The notes under the pieces are model-generated. The model had not been told where the DNA came from. It did not search any database and saw only the letters and a list, made by a program, of their open reading frames with translations. Below are positions 49,201-59,605 of a stretch of DNA of 60,000 bases, in pieces. This DNA is from Diphasiastrum complanatum (taxonomy: Eukaryota; Streptophyta; Lycopodiopsida; Lycopodiales; Lycopodiaceae). The stretch spans positions 16,572,164-16,632,163 of the forward strand of contig CM055100.1 of NCBI GenBank assembly GCA_029204225.1, given 5' to 3'. The position numbers were made by a program, and so were the translations under genes. Positions within the stretch are counted from its first letter, which is position 1. Each line of letters starts with the position of its first letter.

Positions 49201-50223
49201 ATCATTTGCAGTGTAGATGATGTTACCTTCTCCCTCATAAGACAATAAGGATGTAAAGTATTCCTTATGTCTTGTCATGTGAGATGAGGCTCCACTATCA
49301 ATCCACCAAGGATCATTATCATCTATGTTGGCTAACAAACTTGAAGTCATAACAAGTGATTCACATGTGTTATGTTCTTCCTCATCTATTGTAAGATTTC
49401 CTTGCCTCTCTCCTTGCTCTCTTTTCTTCTTATAACATTCATTTGCAAAATGACCTTTTATCCCACAATAAAAGCACTTGAACTTTGACTTATTGTTCTT
49501 AGTAGAAGAGGAAGAGGAAGAGTGATCATCATGATCAAAGTTACCACCTTTGGACCATTTCCCTTTGCCTTTACCTTTGCCCTTGAATTTGCCTTTTGTG
49601 AGGAAAGCCTCTTCACCTCCACCTTGCAAGGATGCACCATCAAGCTTTGATTGCAACCTATGTTCTTCAGCCAATAAGATTTCTTGCAAGTCAACCACAC
49701 TTGGCAAGACTCTTTGAATGGCAAAACTTTGCACAAGGTTAGCATGTTCATTTAGCAAACCATTCAACATAACTTGGACTATTTCACCATCTTTTATGTT
49801 CTCATCAATGCATGCTAAATCATCACTTAGGGACTTAACTCTCAAGATAAATGCATGAGCACTTTCACCCTCTCTTTGCCTACTAGAAAATATTTGTCTC
49901 CTTAGGGTCAATACCCTAGATGTGGACTTTGATTCAAAGAGCTTCTTTAAGGCATTCCATGCCTCACTTGCACTTTGACACTTTCCAACTTCCTTGAGAA
50001 GTTCATTTGTAACATTCATTTTAATGATATGAAGAGCCCTTTTGGCCTTCTTATCAAACCTTTGTTGCTCTTGAAGTGTGAGAGGTCTCTCTTCAATTTC
50101 TGCAACTATGTCCATGAGTTCATTCAACTCAATTAAGGACTCCATCCTCACTTTCCAAGTAGAGTAGTTTGATGAACTCAACCTTTCACTAGACTCTAGC
50201 ATGATCCCACCATTGGAAGCCAT
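46270..50223 (-). CDS. Element G gag-pol polyprotein, intact frame
   Basis: This 1317-residue Ty1/copia polyprotein begins MASNGGIMLESSERL. Its first ATG matches gag starts of the other elements. The UBN2-type gag spans about 15-200, followed by a Lys/Gly-rich basic run (208-226). The CCHC knuckle uses C250, C253, H258 and C263. The protease triad D309-S310-G311 lies in WWIDSGASSH. The integrase zinc site uses H442, H447, C476 and C479, with catalytic D506, D568 and E604. The linker is Asp-rich (about 725-755). RT has YVDD at 990-993, but motif A reads QMNVTNAFLNG, with N905 where relatives have Asp. RNase H has SDSDFAGD (about 1153-1160), EAEYKAL and CDN (1231-1233). The frame continues through the PPT and stops at TGA 46270-46272 inside the first bases of the 3' LTR. 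Product processing by its own protease is expected for the family. Confidence 0.95.
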   Translation of the reverse strand: MASNGGIMLESSERLSSSNYSTWKVRMESLIELNELMDIVAEIEERPLTLQEQQRFDKKAKRALHIIKMNVTNELLKEVGKCQSASEAWNALKKLFESKSTSRVLTLRRQIFSSRQREGESAHAFILRVKSLSDDLACIDENIKDGEIVQVMLNGLLNEHANLVQSFAIQRVLPSVVDLQEILLAEEHRLQSKLDGASLQGGGEEAFLTKGKFKGKGKGKGKWSKGGNFDHDDHSSSSSSTKNNKSKFKCFYCGIKGHFANECYKKKREQGERQGNLTIDEEEHNTCESLVMTSSLLANIDDNDPWWIDSGASSHMTRHKEYFTSLLSYEGEGNIIYTANDGQCDIKGIGTIPISLSTNRKANLENVLYIPSITKNLLSVSQMIDKGLDVEFIGDACLISKCGSLIAQGKRHGKLFKLDACVISNHEGCMAREQLTNQEVWHKRLGHPNFKSLEVMAKKELVLGLPKSLVANNSVCEHCALSKSHRLAYSRSTSRSKEAFQLVHSDIHSSSTTSNGGAKMYATFIDDFSRYTWIYLLKSKDEVFAAFVKFKNEMENQFNTKIKCLRSDNGGEYTSNRFKDFCIAHGIKREMSSPRTPQQNGVAERKNRTLCECAKAMRLHANLAKSFWGEALACANYLCNRWTSASLDGKTPHEVLYGRRPSVKHCRIFGCTCFVNITLDDRTKEDPLSKKGVFVGYSEVSKAYKVYIPSTKKVVISRDVIFHEENVSNVVDVDVDVPTNHHDVQDVLDEDGDATPKQTSRKTQRQRAKPSRLTYDEKGKQVVDNSNFAFLTSFDEPTCVGEAIQKKEWIQAMDHEHQALIKSNTWRLVKLPKDKKAIGCKWIFKIKTNQDGSINKYKARLVAKGYAQEYGIDYDETFAPVAKMVTIRILISLATLYDWDMWQMNVTNAFLNGDLEEDIYMEQPEGYVSHDEPNHVCYLQKSLYGLKQAPRSWYAKLNSFLLSQNFVMSEYDHSLYFRLNENDITLLLIYVDDIILSGGNNLDIDEIKMALKREFEIQDLGKLHYILGIEIIRTSKSTFICQEKYVNSILKRFHMEDCKVVSTPMESNVKLTTRSNERSFKDITLYRKLIGSLIWLTITRPDLSFVVGKLSQFMQDPSEAHWKLGKRVLRYISGSRDFGILYGGTTPNLCGFSDSDFAGDQMDRKSTSAFAIYLGDGVVSWLSKKQPTISLSSTEAEYKALTTCTKEILWIKRMLLDLHLLEPEKTPIILCDNLSAQSLASNPVFHARSKHIEIAHHFVRDQVIAKEVELQHVSSKECVADIFTKSLGKDLYLMHRSNLGMCSKTMLKLASNVEEGV
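46275..46283 (-). promoter_or_regulatory. Polypurine tract of element G, inside the coding frame
   Basis: The minus strand reads AAGAGGGAG before the LTR. These bases are also codons for Glu-Glu-Gly (with GTTG upstream), so the tract is translated. Confidence 0.8.
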
Positions 50224-51382
50224 GATTCTAATGTTTCTTCAACTTTTAGGTTCTGTCCTAAAGCACTTAGCACTCACTTTTCTCTCAACAAATGATAGAT
50301 AAAGAGATCTATGAAGATTTAGGACGCTAAAACACTTCTATCTTGAACCTAGATGGTTTCCAAGCATAGAAAGGAAGATTGAAACACATGCAACACTTTG
50401 CACACACTAAGAATGGATTACAAAATCAAACCAACCTGAACACACTCTTGCTTAAGCTCTCAAACTTTCCAGCAAGTGACCAAATCAAGTTATGGTGTGA
50501 AGAGTTACTTGCATTCTTAGAAAATACCCAAAACTAGGATGCCAAGATTACCTAGTAATGAACAAACTTGATCAACATATGATCAACACACTAAGATATT
50601 GATTCAACCTGTAAAACCACATGTAAACCACACTTCTAAAAGTTTATAAACTCCAGCAAGTGATAAATACAAGATTTAGAGGTGAATGAATGAGCACACT
50701 TAGTGAATCACAAGACTAGCTTCACTATCTTGTCAAATCTTGGTGTTTAGATGTAGATCTAAGATCACTTCACATGAGAATGTTCCTCAACCTGTTAAGA
50801 ACCTGAAAACACACTTGCATAATGGTTAACACCTTCCAGCAAATGCTCCAATCAAATTACATAAGGAGAGTTACTTACATGCTCAACAAAGTACACCAAA
50901 ATTTATGCCAAAATTGATGACAATCTTTACAATATGCTCTTCACAATGGAGCTTACAATATGTTCACCCAAAAAAGGGGATCTTTCATCCAAATGGGAGC
51001 TTTGCTCAGCCTTTAGGAGAATTACAACTCACTCAAAAGAGCATTTGTCATCCACTTAAGGAGAAGTTTCATCCACTTAAGGAGAGTGTTCATCCAAGAA
51101 TGGAGATTGTCAACAATAGGATTGAAAAGAACATTGTTAGTATTGAATATGCACAAGCCTCACAATCACAAATGATTAGGTGTTATGATCTGATCCAAAA
51201 TAGTTTCTTTTCAGCCTTTGATCTTCAATAGACCTGAAATATGCTTTTGATCCACAAGTTCAACTCACAAAACAAAGGTTAGTAAGATTTGATCAACAAA
51301 GCAATGCAAAATCATGCTAGAACTTGATCAAACATCCAAATATCACCAAAAATGGAATACTTACTGTAAATAGAAGCCAACC
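50224..51382 (-). other. Element G leader with tandem repeats
   Basis: A leader of 1159 bases is longer than that of A. Three imperfect units of about 175-185 bases are marked by AACCTG at 50433, 50606 and 50789, each followed by CACACTT or CACTCTTGC-like bases and CCAGCAA(G/A)TG. A further short repeat, TTCATCCACTTAAGGAGA-like, occurs about four times at 50983-51105. The plus-strand ORF across it is a by-product of that repeat. Confidence 0.6.
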
Positions 51383-51395
51383 AGCTCTGATACCA
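51383..51395 (-). promoter_or_regulatory. Primer-binding site of element G
   Basis: The minus strand reads TGGTATCAGAGCT, a perfect 12-base match to the initiator-Met complement, directly after the 5' LTR. Confidence 0.9.
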
Positions 51396-52050
51396 TGTGA
51401 AAAATACAGATCCTAAGTGGATCTAAACTCCAAGATCATTGGCTTGAATGCTTGCACTCCAAACTACATAAGCTAGGAATTGGCAACACATTCTATGCTA
51501 CCTAGAATGCAAAGAACTTGATCAAAAAGCATTTATCACAAATGGAAACTTCCATAAACATCAAGTGCGGCCCAAAATAGCATTATACAGTCCATAATAC
51601 ATCAGCCTATCACTTTTGGAAAGCACCTAAGATCATACACAATAGCTTGAAGACAATACACACAACAATGCTCTCAATGGAGGAAGAAACAATGACAATG
51701 ATCTATTGATCTCAATGAAGCATACAAAAGGTTTCTCCAACCTGTTCTCCACGACTTCCCTACTATTTATGGATGAGGAAGATGACTCTCTCTCCTCTCT
51801 CTAGAAGGTACTTGACCCTAGATATTCCCTATATAGGAAAAATAGCTAAAAATGGCTTATATGACCAAAATACAGCAAAATGGTCTCATTTTGAAGGGTA
51901 TGAAGTTTGACACTTCATCATACTGAAAAAATACAGTAAATAAAAACATTGTGGCCTGGTTCACACGTGTGAAACTCCAGAACCAAAACTATTTACAATT
52001 TTAGCCAATTTAGGCCTCAAACTAGCTAGGAAATGTTGACAATTTTCACA
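51396..52050 (-). repeat. Element G 5' LTR
   Basis: This is the 655-bp partner of 45620-46274. A TATA-like CTATATAG lies at 51829-51836 and TTCACACGTGTGAA at 51960-51973. Confidence 0.97.
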
Positions 52051-53845
52051 GAGATGTAGTTTTTCATGAAGAAGAAAAGTCCAATCTTGGAGGGGCCAAG
52101 ATCAAGCAACCTCAAAATCTATCACCTTTTGTTACTGAAGACAATCAACATATGGAGGAGTCGAGATTTGAAGATGGAAGTCCTCGGATTTTCACTCCTT
52201 GAAGATCCATCAGGGAGAGATCCGAGCCCAAGAGGCTCACTTATGATGACAAAGGAAAACAAGTGATCTTGATTCCACTTATGCTTATTTTGTTTCTTAT
52301 GAGGAGCCCAAAGATGTTCAAGAAGCCCTCAATACCAAGGAGTGGTATGAGGCCATGAAGATTGAATATGATGCCTTGATCACCAACCACACATGGGAGC
52401 TAGTGGATCCACCACCTAACATGCATATCATTGGATGCAAGTGGGTGTTCAAGATCAAGTACAATCATGATGGCTCCATCAACAATTACAAGGCAAGATT
52501 ATGTGCTATAGGCTTTGCACAAATATATGGCCTGGACTATGAAGAAACCTTTGCTCCTGTAGCAAAGATGGTGACAATAAGAATCATAATCTCTCTTGCC
52601 TTATTTTTTAAGTGGAAACTATTTCAACTTGATGTCTCCAACGCTTTTTTGAATGGTTATCTTGAGGAGGAGATATACATGGAACAGCCTCAAGGATTTA
52701 TCAAGGATAAATCTAAGGTGTGTTTGCTATTTAGAAGTCTTTATGGCTTCAAGCAAGCACCTAGATCATGGTATTCAAGACTCAACAACTTTCTACTTTC
52801 ATTAGGATTTGTGCTTAGTGACTATGATCCTTCTATGTACTTAAAGTTTGATGGTAGTAATATTGTCATTCTCCTAATCTATGTAGATGACATTATTCTT
52901 AGTGGAAGTTGTTTGATGCTAGTTCAAGAAACCAAAGATGCATTAGGAAAAGAATTTAAAATGCAAGATCTAGGAGAGATCCATTACATTTTAGGCCTTG
53001 AAATTGATATTCATGATGAGTATGCTTTTATTTGTCAATCTAGATATGTCTTTTCTATGTTGAGAAAATTCAATATGCAAAATTGTAAAGGCATAGATAC
53101 CCCCATGGAGCAACATGTAAAAGATCCTATTAAAGGTGATGAAAGATCCTTCGAGGACATCACACTATATAGGAGTCTTATAGGCTCTTTAATTTGGCTT
53201 ACTATCACTAGACCCGATTTGAGCTATTGTGTGCACAAATTGAGTCAATTTATGCAAGATCCCAAGATCCAACATTGGAAGATGGCCAAGAGAGTTCTAA
53301 GATATGTATCTTCTACTCAAGATTATGGTTTATTGTACAAGAATGAAGATGTAACCATTGTTGGCTATTCGGATTCCGATTTTGCAATGATCAGAAGTCC
53401 ATTAATGCATATACTATCTTTCTTGGAGGCAATCTTGTGTCTTGGCTTTCAAAGAAGCAAGATACCATATCTCTATCATCTTGTGAGGCCGAGTACAAAG
53501 CACTCACTACAACAACTAAAGAGGTGCTTTGGATCAAGAGGTTAATCATGGAGCTAAAGTGCATCAAAGATGATGATCTTCCCTTTATCAAATGTGACAA
53601 CATATCGGCACAAGATCTTGCAAACAATCCTATTTTTCATGCAAGAAGCAAGCATATAAAAGTGGCACACCATTTTGTAAGGGAAAAGCTCATTGGAAGT
53701 GAAATCCACTTCGAACATGTCGACACATCTTTGTGTATTGTTGATCTTCTCACAAAGCCACTTTGCAAAAGTGCCTTCTCAAAGCATAGGTCTAATCTTG
53801 GTCTTATCTCAAGATCAATGCTTGATCCACATTAGATACATTTTT

Positions 53846-53853
53846 AGGAGGAG
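53846..53853 (+). promoter_or_regulatory. Polypurine tract of element E
   Basis: AGGAGGAG after a T run, directly before TGTCAGAATATTG. Identical to the element B tract. Confidence 0.85.
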
Positions 53854-54468
53854 TGTCAGAATATTGAAAAATTTATCTAATGTTGTGAGTAGGGGTCCTA
53901 AAAATGCCAAAGATGAATTGAGCTCTTTTGGCTTAGTAAACACCCATCTTAGAATAAAATATTCAAGGTAGGTAGAAGTAGAAACTCAAGCTACCATAGG
54001 AATTGCCATTTGTACTTTACATGCCACATTTAATGCATGAAAAGACTAGGTGGCACAATTAGACATAGTGAGGTGGCTTGGATAAGTCTAGATAGCTTGA
54101 GAGGTGGATCCACAACTCCAATTCAACTCAAAGAAGGAGGAGAGTCCATGGATCCATATATATGTGATGTACTCTCATTGTAAATATGATGAAATTTGTG
54201 TGTAATGCAAATTTGGAGACAAGCTCTCTGTGCCCCCTCTCTCTCTCCACAAGTTTTGTACTTCCTATTTTCTCTCTCTAGTCGAGTAGAGGCATTTATG
54301 ATGCTTAGTCTTATGTTTTGTTGACAGACCTTGCTTGTAACACAATAATATTTCTTGTATGATCAGCTTTCCTATTGACAACCAATGCTAGTCTGATCTT
54401 TATGGTATTATTGGGCTTAGGAGATCAAAAATACATGTGTAGGGCATCCCACACGTGTGAATTTAGCA
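53854..54468 (+). repeat. Element E 3' LTR
   Basis: It is 615 bp, TGTCAGAATATTG to GTGTGAATTTAGCA. CACACGTGTG is at 54450-54459. It differs from the 5' LTR at about fifteen places, including small indels. Confidence 0.95.
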
Positions 54469-54831
54469 GTGCCTTTTTATCTTCTGGGAGGCCCTTTCCC
54501 CTTGCTTCCTATTGGCTACTTGCAAGAAGGTAGGATTGAAATCCTAGCCCTTCAAAAGAAACACAACCTAATCTATGGTGCACAAAGAAGCACAACCCAC
54601 CTACCACCACTTTGACTTTTGACTAATTACAAAACTTCGCAAACTTAAGTTAACTTAAACTTTGTCCTTTTAACATTATTTTAATTACATGGCCCAAAGT
54701 CTAGTTTATTCAAAATAAATTATTCACAAGTGCCCATTGGGCTATGGGCTTATACACACATGAAGCCACAGACCTCGCAACTTATTTCCACTACTTTCAG
54801 CTATTTCATTCATATACATCGAATACCCACA
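54469..54831 (+). repeat. Repeat R1, copy 2, right part
   Basis: It continues R1 after element E, starting with the GTGCC duplicate, and aligns with about 10537-10897. It ends GAATACCCACAACA as copy 1 does. Confidence 0.85.
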
Positions 54832-55131
54832 ACATCCAGCTTTTGCTAAGAGACGAGAGTTACTTTCCAGTAATTCTCAAGATATCAGAGTTTTTGTCTA
54901 CAAAATAGTATAAAACACTTTCTCACAGCCAACCCTCTCATGATGAACCTTCGTAGATAGGATTCGTAGCAAGATCTGTCTCAAATCTAGCTACAGTAAA
55001 AATTTCAGGCCAATCAGAGCAAGGATCAGAGGCTGAAATCATGCTAATAGCCAGCTGAACTGATCAGATCCTAACATATCTTGATTGCATTCTTCACATC
55101 CATGAAGATCCAGTATCTCTAGACTTCTCCG
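54832..55131 (+). other. Leader of the gypsy relic
   Basis: This is noncoding. The last 60 bases (GACTTCTCCGATGAATGAATC-like) match the 5' side of the 6.8-kb gypsy gag relic, so this is gypsy leader. If R1 is an LTR it could be the 5' LTR of this element, but no convincing PBS lies at 54832. Confidence 0.4.
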
Positions 55132-56560
55132 ATGAATGAATCTAAGATCACGATGAGTAATACCAAGAAGAGCTGAAAATCAAGCACCAAACCTCCCCAG
55201 AGTTGCAGCCGCATAGATCGAGATTGAAGCAAGACCAACTAAAATGGACCCCATGGATCAACCCGCATATGTTGTACCCTTGCAAGCGATTCGGAGAGCA
55301 CCTTGTTTCAAGATTCCAAAATATGATGGATCGACAGGATCCTATCAAATTCCACCATATTTACGAACAAGCGTGCAAAATCTACGGTGAACAGACTCCT
55401 GAGAAAAAGTTGAAATTGTTTCTCATGTCATTTAATAGCTGCAGCCTAGGATTGGTTCTTCAACCAATTAGCTGAAGAAAAATCCATGTGGAAAGGGGTC
55501 AAAGTGGCCCTCATCACCTACTTTAAACCAAAGAAGTTTCTAGAAGGCCCGTTTCTCCTACTGAGCAAAATCAAAATGGGAAAATGAGAAAGGGTCCGGG
55601 ACTACATCGATCGGGTCAAACATGTACGATCCAAGTGCAACATAGCTCTGACTCCCAACCATGCGATAATCATGTGGTTCTTAGTAGGATTACCACAAAG
55701 CATCAGAAGAGAGCTAAAACGTAGGGAGCAGTATGCTACGTTACATGAAGCCATGGAAGACACCCTCAGAGATGAATGATCAGATGATGATTCGAGCCAT
55801 AACTATCTGGCGATCCATCATCCCACCTCTCGGTGGCATCAACCTCCAGCACTTCCAACATCTTGAATGATCTACTGATGGATCAAATTACAAAACTCCA
55901 CAACATCAGATGGAACAACTTTGATAAAAAATTGAAGGCTTTATAGAGTGCTATAGCACCTTCATTTACTGCACTAGATCAGAACCAGCCACAGTATCCA
56001 TGGCGCGAGAATGTATGGTGTCCAGTTTGTACCTAGACCCATACCACCAATGATTGTCCAATTTTGAAGCAAAATCTCAAATTGACACATCGGTATTGCC
56101 ACTTGTGCAACATATCATTTCACAAAACTAGGTTTCATTCATTAACCCTCGGATTATTCAGCAAAAGAGGGGTCAATGATAGACCTCTTTATATCCTTAC
56201 CATCAAAGGGAGCCTAATGAGGCACTGTGGTTTGAAACACTAATGAATCAGCAGCACCAGGGCCAACTAACAATTGAGTGGCTCACGTGAACCTGACAAC
56301 AGCAGAGCAGAAAGTACCACTCCAACTTGATCAACATCAGTGGTACGGACCTATGTAGATCTGGCCATGAACAAACACTTTGCAACATACGCTGTCTAAC
56401 CTTAGTGCCAAGGTGGGAGAATTTATGGCTATTATGGATGTGGGAAAGGGCATAGAATCGTCGAATGTCCTCATAAGGGCCTGCATACACCCTTCTGTCG
56501 AGAATGCGGATACGGACATTGTTACAAGAATTGTCCATTAAGACTTAGCGCCATTGAATT
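55132..56560 (+). pseudogene. Ty3/gypsy gag relic with zinc-knuckle region
   Basis: In several frames it reads KFHHIYEQACKIYGEQTPEKKLK, WKGVKVALITYFK, ERVRDYIDRVKHVRSKCN and MWFLVGLPQSIRRELKRREQY, which is the retrotransposon gag domain. Then come Cys-rich stretches, CPVCT..HTTNDC near 56030 and YGCGKGHRIVEC followed by CRECGYGHCYKNC near 56430-56535, which suggest two or three CCHC-type knuckles. Many stops and shifts are present. It is homologous to the minus-strand copy at 6.2-6.8 kb. Confidence 0.65.
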
Positions 56561-57071
56561 TGATCATGATGCAGTCAATAGCAGCTCTAGGATGGTTGCC
56601 ACAAAAATCTCCAATTCTCGATGTTTCGGTGCTAGCTATCACATGAGCGCAGAAGCGAAATTGAGTGGCACCATCACCACCGTCCTTAGTATCACTGACA
56701 GATGATCAACCTTTGGCCGCAGGACTATATCCTAATGCCAAGGCAGATGAACGTCAATATCAGAGAATATGTCGTTGGATAAAGAAAGCAGACAGAGAAA
56801 GCTACAAAAGCCAAGGAAAAACCTGCAGAACCTCTAGTTACAGAAGTTCCAACACCACCAACAGGCTCGCCACTAAGAATAGACCTTAACGACTATTTAC
56901 ACCATCAGGAAATATCATTCCAAATGGGAGAGCCTGAGGTTCCATAGACAGAACTGTTGGAGAAGTTGTTGGTGCAAAGTCTTGGACTAGGTCGAACAAG
57001 CAAATAAATTACAACGACATAAATGGAACTAGATTACAATGGGATTTAGAAGAGTACTCTGCATCCATCTT
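56561..57071. other. Decayed DNA between gypsy gag and an inverted RT relic
   Basis: There is no reliable frame. A plus-strand frame at 56665-56889 has no motif I recognise. The strand of recognisable gypsy sequence switches within this interval, so a junction between two elements or an inversion lies here. Confidence 0.4.
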
Positions 57072-57740
57072 TCACAATTGAGTTAAAGGTAAAGCGATGG
57101 ATGCATAGTCTTTGATGAACCGTCTATAGTACCCAACATGATCGAGAAAACCTCGAAATTCTCTCAGATTAGTCCATTCTTTCAAATTCTTTATTATCTC
57201 GACTTTGTCGACATCAACTTCAATCCCGCTCTTGAATATTCGATGACCCAAGAGAATTCCTTCCTTCATGCAAAAATAACATTTCTTTGGATGTAAGCAC
57301 AAGGAAGTCTCTCTACATCTCTTTAGAGTTAGTCTAATCTTTGACAAGTGATCAGATGTCGTGAAGAGTAGCAGGTGCATTACACAAGCCAAAAGGCATC
57401 CGGTGCCCCAATCGATTGTAAATATTGCTTTCGACTGGTCTTCTTGACAAATAGAAACCTGGTTATGACCAGAGAAACCATCAAGAAAGCTGTAAAGTTC
57501 TTGTGACTTGATCAAGGATTGTATTAGTAAAAGACAGCATGTGGTGATCCTTTCTTGTTGCAACATTCAATTTCTGGTATTCCTGACATACTCAAATTTT
57601 GCCAGTCTTCTTCTTTGGTACCACAACAATGGGGGATACCCATTTGCTACTCATGACAAGATAAATAATTTTGATGTGAAGATATTTCTCTGGTTCATCC
57701 TTGACCATTAGGGAATACTTCGGATTTAGTCTGTATTCTT
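57072..57740 (-). pseudogene. Ty3/gypsy reverse-transcriptase relic
   Basis: On the minus strand, from about 57680 downward, come SKWVSPIVVVPKKKTGKI and KLNVATRK, then YSFLDGFSGHNQVSI, EDQSKAIFTIDWGT, LHPKKCYFCMKEGILLGHRI, GIEVDVDKVE and REFRGFLDHVGYYRRFIKDYA. This is the order of plant gypsy RT fingers, palm and thumb, with the first catalytic Asp present in FLDGFSG. The YxDD segment expected after FTTSDHL is missing, so the enzyme is dead. Frameshifts occur near 57560 and within the palm. Confidence 0.8.
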
Positions 57741-58440
57741 CTTGTCAAATTGGAACTACATCAAGCTTCAAATCGATGTGATGTTCACCGAACTCTTTTG
57801 CAATTCCTTTCAGTTCATGCATAGTCCAGGCAAACACACCCTGGTATTCTCATAATAGGTCAGTATATAACTGGACATCTGTCTTCGACAGATGTCGAGA
57901 GATTCTCAGTACTTTGTCAGGTGCAATAGTTATATCAGGTACTGCATCTGTCTTGATCATTCCTTCTGTCATGTTGGTAAATAAATATCCAAGAACTTCC
58001 GTCTTCGGTCAAATCTGCAAAGAAAGAGTCTTCATCTAAAGTGAAACTTGTATAAGATGTCGGTGTTTCGTCTTTATACTTGTCGATCTTCCAAGATATA
58101 ACATGGTGTGCATTTGTCTTGTCGGCTAGAAAGTGTAAGTCCTTTCTTTTCCAATGGACAACGACATTGGCTTGATACATCCATGGCCTCTCAATAAGTA
58201 CAGAGTAAGTCGGATCTCCGATTGTCTTTCATGAGAATCGGAAGTCGGGGGTGATATGCTCTGCTACCACTGATGAGAAGTGTGAGTCACAGTTGCAAAA
58301 TAGTCACGAAAGTGAAGCAGTCAATTCAATGCGATTCGGATTGAGTTCGGATGCGATCGCTGGACACTGCCAGCTGAATCACTCCTATAGTCCTCCAGAA
58401 TGTAGTCAGGCACCGCTGATCTATGTTTATAAATTAATAT
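57741..58440 (-). pseudogene. Probable upstream part of the gypsy pol relic
   Basis: A minus-strand frame at 57935-58180 (MYQANVVVHWKRKDLHFLADKTN) lies just 5' of RT in the same orientation, where the protease-RT linker of a gypsy pol would be. I see no protease motif. Assignment is by position only. Confidence 0.35.
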
Positions 58441-58459
58441 AGCATTCAACAAAGTTTCA

Positions 58460-59285
58460 ACAAATGTGCAGAATTAAATGAATGAGAGAATCAGACACAT
58501 GAATAACAACAGACACATTTGCATTCAAGATCATACATCATAAAGGTGACATGTGCGGAATGGCTACAAAATCATCTATTGATTTTCTCTGATTCTTCAA
58601 GCACTGCATGCAAATCCATGCAGTGCGTTGGCGTGAGAGAAATACAATTCTCTCACAAGTGGATGTCTCGCTTACTAGCGAACCTGTGGATCTCTATGGA
58701 TCCTAGTTACAGAACTCGTCTCGCACGCAAGCAGTCTTGTTGTTCTATATTCTTGTCTTGATTGTTTACTAGCATCAGACTTCTTCATGTATATCTCTCT
58801 GTGTGTATATTTATCAAGTATGATCCAGTAAGTATAAAATTGCCTCTTTTAACCTTCTAGATTAGAGTAATTAAACATCTACAACTAATCAGAAAATTAC
58901 AAGAGTGGCAGATTAGCCACGATCTAGAGTGTATCTACTGACGTCATGCCATCAGATCACATATCTGTACTTCTGGGTACTTGCATGATCTTGTTGGTAC
59001 TCTTTGGAGCATGAGGGCAAAAAAGGTTTCATGACTTTTTTTGTGTCGCGTCGTCGGTTTCATTTTCGTTGTCTGACTTTCTCGTGCTGGACCGCAAAAG
59101 TTTCTCGTTCACAAATCTTTCATGTTCGTGTCTTCTCGTCAAGTGTTCACGAATCTTTTGTGCTTCTGTCTCTTGACTTTCATGTTCACGAACATTTTCG
59201 TCAGGCAGAGGGCTAAAAGCTAGCAAAGCTTTGTAAATAGAAACATTTTGTTTCTTCATCTCCCTCTCAAAGTATGATAGCTTTA
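58460..59285 (-). repeat. LTR of copia relic M (edges approximate)
   Basis: It lies 3' of the minus-strand RNase H relic and shares blocks with the fragment inserted in element L. A perfect hairpin, GTGAGAGAA / TTCTCTCAC with a 6-base loop, is at 58633-58656. A purine-rich minus-strand stretch (GAGAGGGAGATGAAG near 59257-59271) may be the PPT, which would put the LTR edge near 59256. Confidence 0.45.
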
Positions 59286-59605
59286 CGATCCCAAGAGTGC
59301 TCCTCTATCTCTTAAAGAGCCCTTTGTCCAAGGCTTTGGTGAAGATGTTAGCAACCATGTCTTTCATTCCGATAAAGGTGGTCTGCAACATCTTCTTTTC
59401 AATTAGATCCCTGATCAAGTGGTACTTGATCGCAATGTGCTTTGTTCTTGTATGGAACATGGGGTCTTTCGTCAGATGTATTGCAGAGGTGTTATCCATC
59501 TACAAAACCAGAGGCTCGTTTCGTGTTTCGCCCAATTTGTCTAGGAACTGCCTTAGCCACATTATCTCGTTGGCCATTTTTGCTGCCGCAACATACTGTG
59601 AAAGA
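59286..59605 (-). pseudogene. Copia RNase H relic M
   Basis: The minus strand encodes YVAAAKMANEIMWLRQFLD near 59600-59545, then a TAG near 59500, then MDNTSAIHLTKDPMFHTRTK and IAIKYHLIRDLIEKK, the C-terminal copia RNase H. A stop follows near 59305. Upstream RT is absent. The family is different from A/B/E/G/H/J, which have ARSKHIE and HHFVR here. Confidence 0.75.

Larger units (their letters stand above)
45620..52050 (-). mobile_element. Copia element G, full-length and young, inside element E
   Basis: The element is 6431 bp with two 655-bp LTRs and GAGAT duplications (45615-45619 and 52051-52055). In minus-strand order it has a 5' LTR at 51396-52050, PBS, a 1.16-kb leader with internal repeats, an uninterrupted 1317-codon ORF, PPT, and a 3' LTR at 45620-46274. 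I found two LTR mismatches (near 46089/51865 and 46136/51912), the lowest divergence in the window. Structurally it looks recently mobile, apart from one RT active-site substitution. Confidence 0.97.
43456..53835 (+). pseudogene. Element E gag-pol polyprotein, broken and split by G
   Basis: Gag (MTSMGVFLLKASERLSTSNY) runs open to a small deletion near 44050. The next frame has zinc knuckle CFFCGKKGHYATNC, protease YIDSGASSHM, integrase HHCC (HRRLGN, where the second His is Asn, and CEACAI) and Asp in LIHSDVH. TGA at 45059-45061 replaces a Trp. After it come LRSDGGG and the integrase end, up to the G insertion at 45619. After G the linker meets TGA at 52200-52202 (an Arg codon in relatives), a one-base loss near 52265, then RT with QLDVSNAFLNG and YVDDIILSG, a small deletion near 53385 in RNase H, and the end ARSKHIK..LDPH with stop at 53833-53835. 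Confidence 0.9.
42056..54468 (+). mobile_element. Copia element E, full-length, split by element G
   Basis: The 5' LTR is 42056-42668 (613 bp), PBS 42669, leader, gag ATG 43456, gag-pol ending 53835, PPT, and 3' LTR 53854-54468 (615 bp). The target duplication GTGCC is at 42051-42055 and 54469-54473. G (45620-52050) sits between integrase and RT. Without G and its duplicate, E is about 5977 bp. I count roughly fifteen LTR differences, more than for G or A. E is broken by stops and shifts as well as by G. Confidence 0.95.

Noticed and set aside
46270-50223. G as a fully autonomous active element
   Set aside because: The Asn at the first RT catalytic position makes self-sufficient reverse transcription unlikely, so intact frame alone is not enough.
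50905-51231. Plus-strand 108-codon frame with HPLKE repeats
   Set aside because: It is antisense to the G leader and reflects a short tandem DNA repeat. No evidence of translation.
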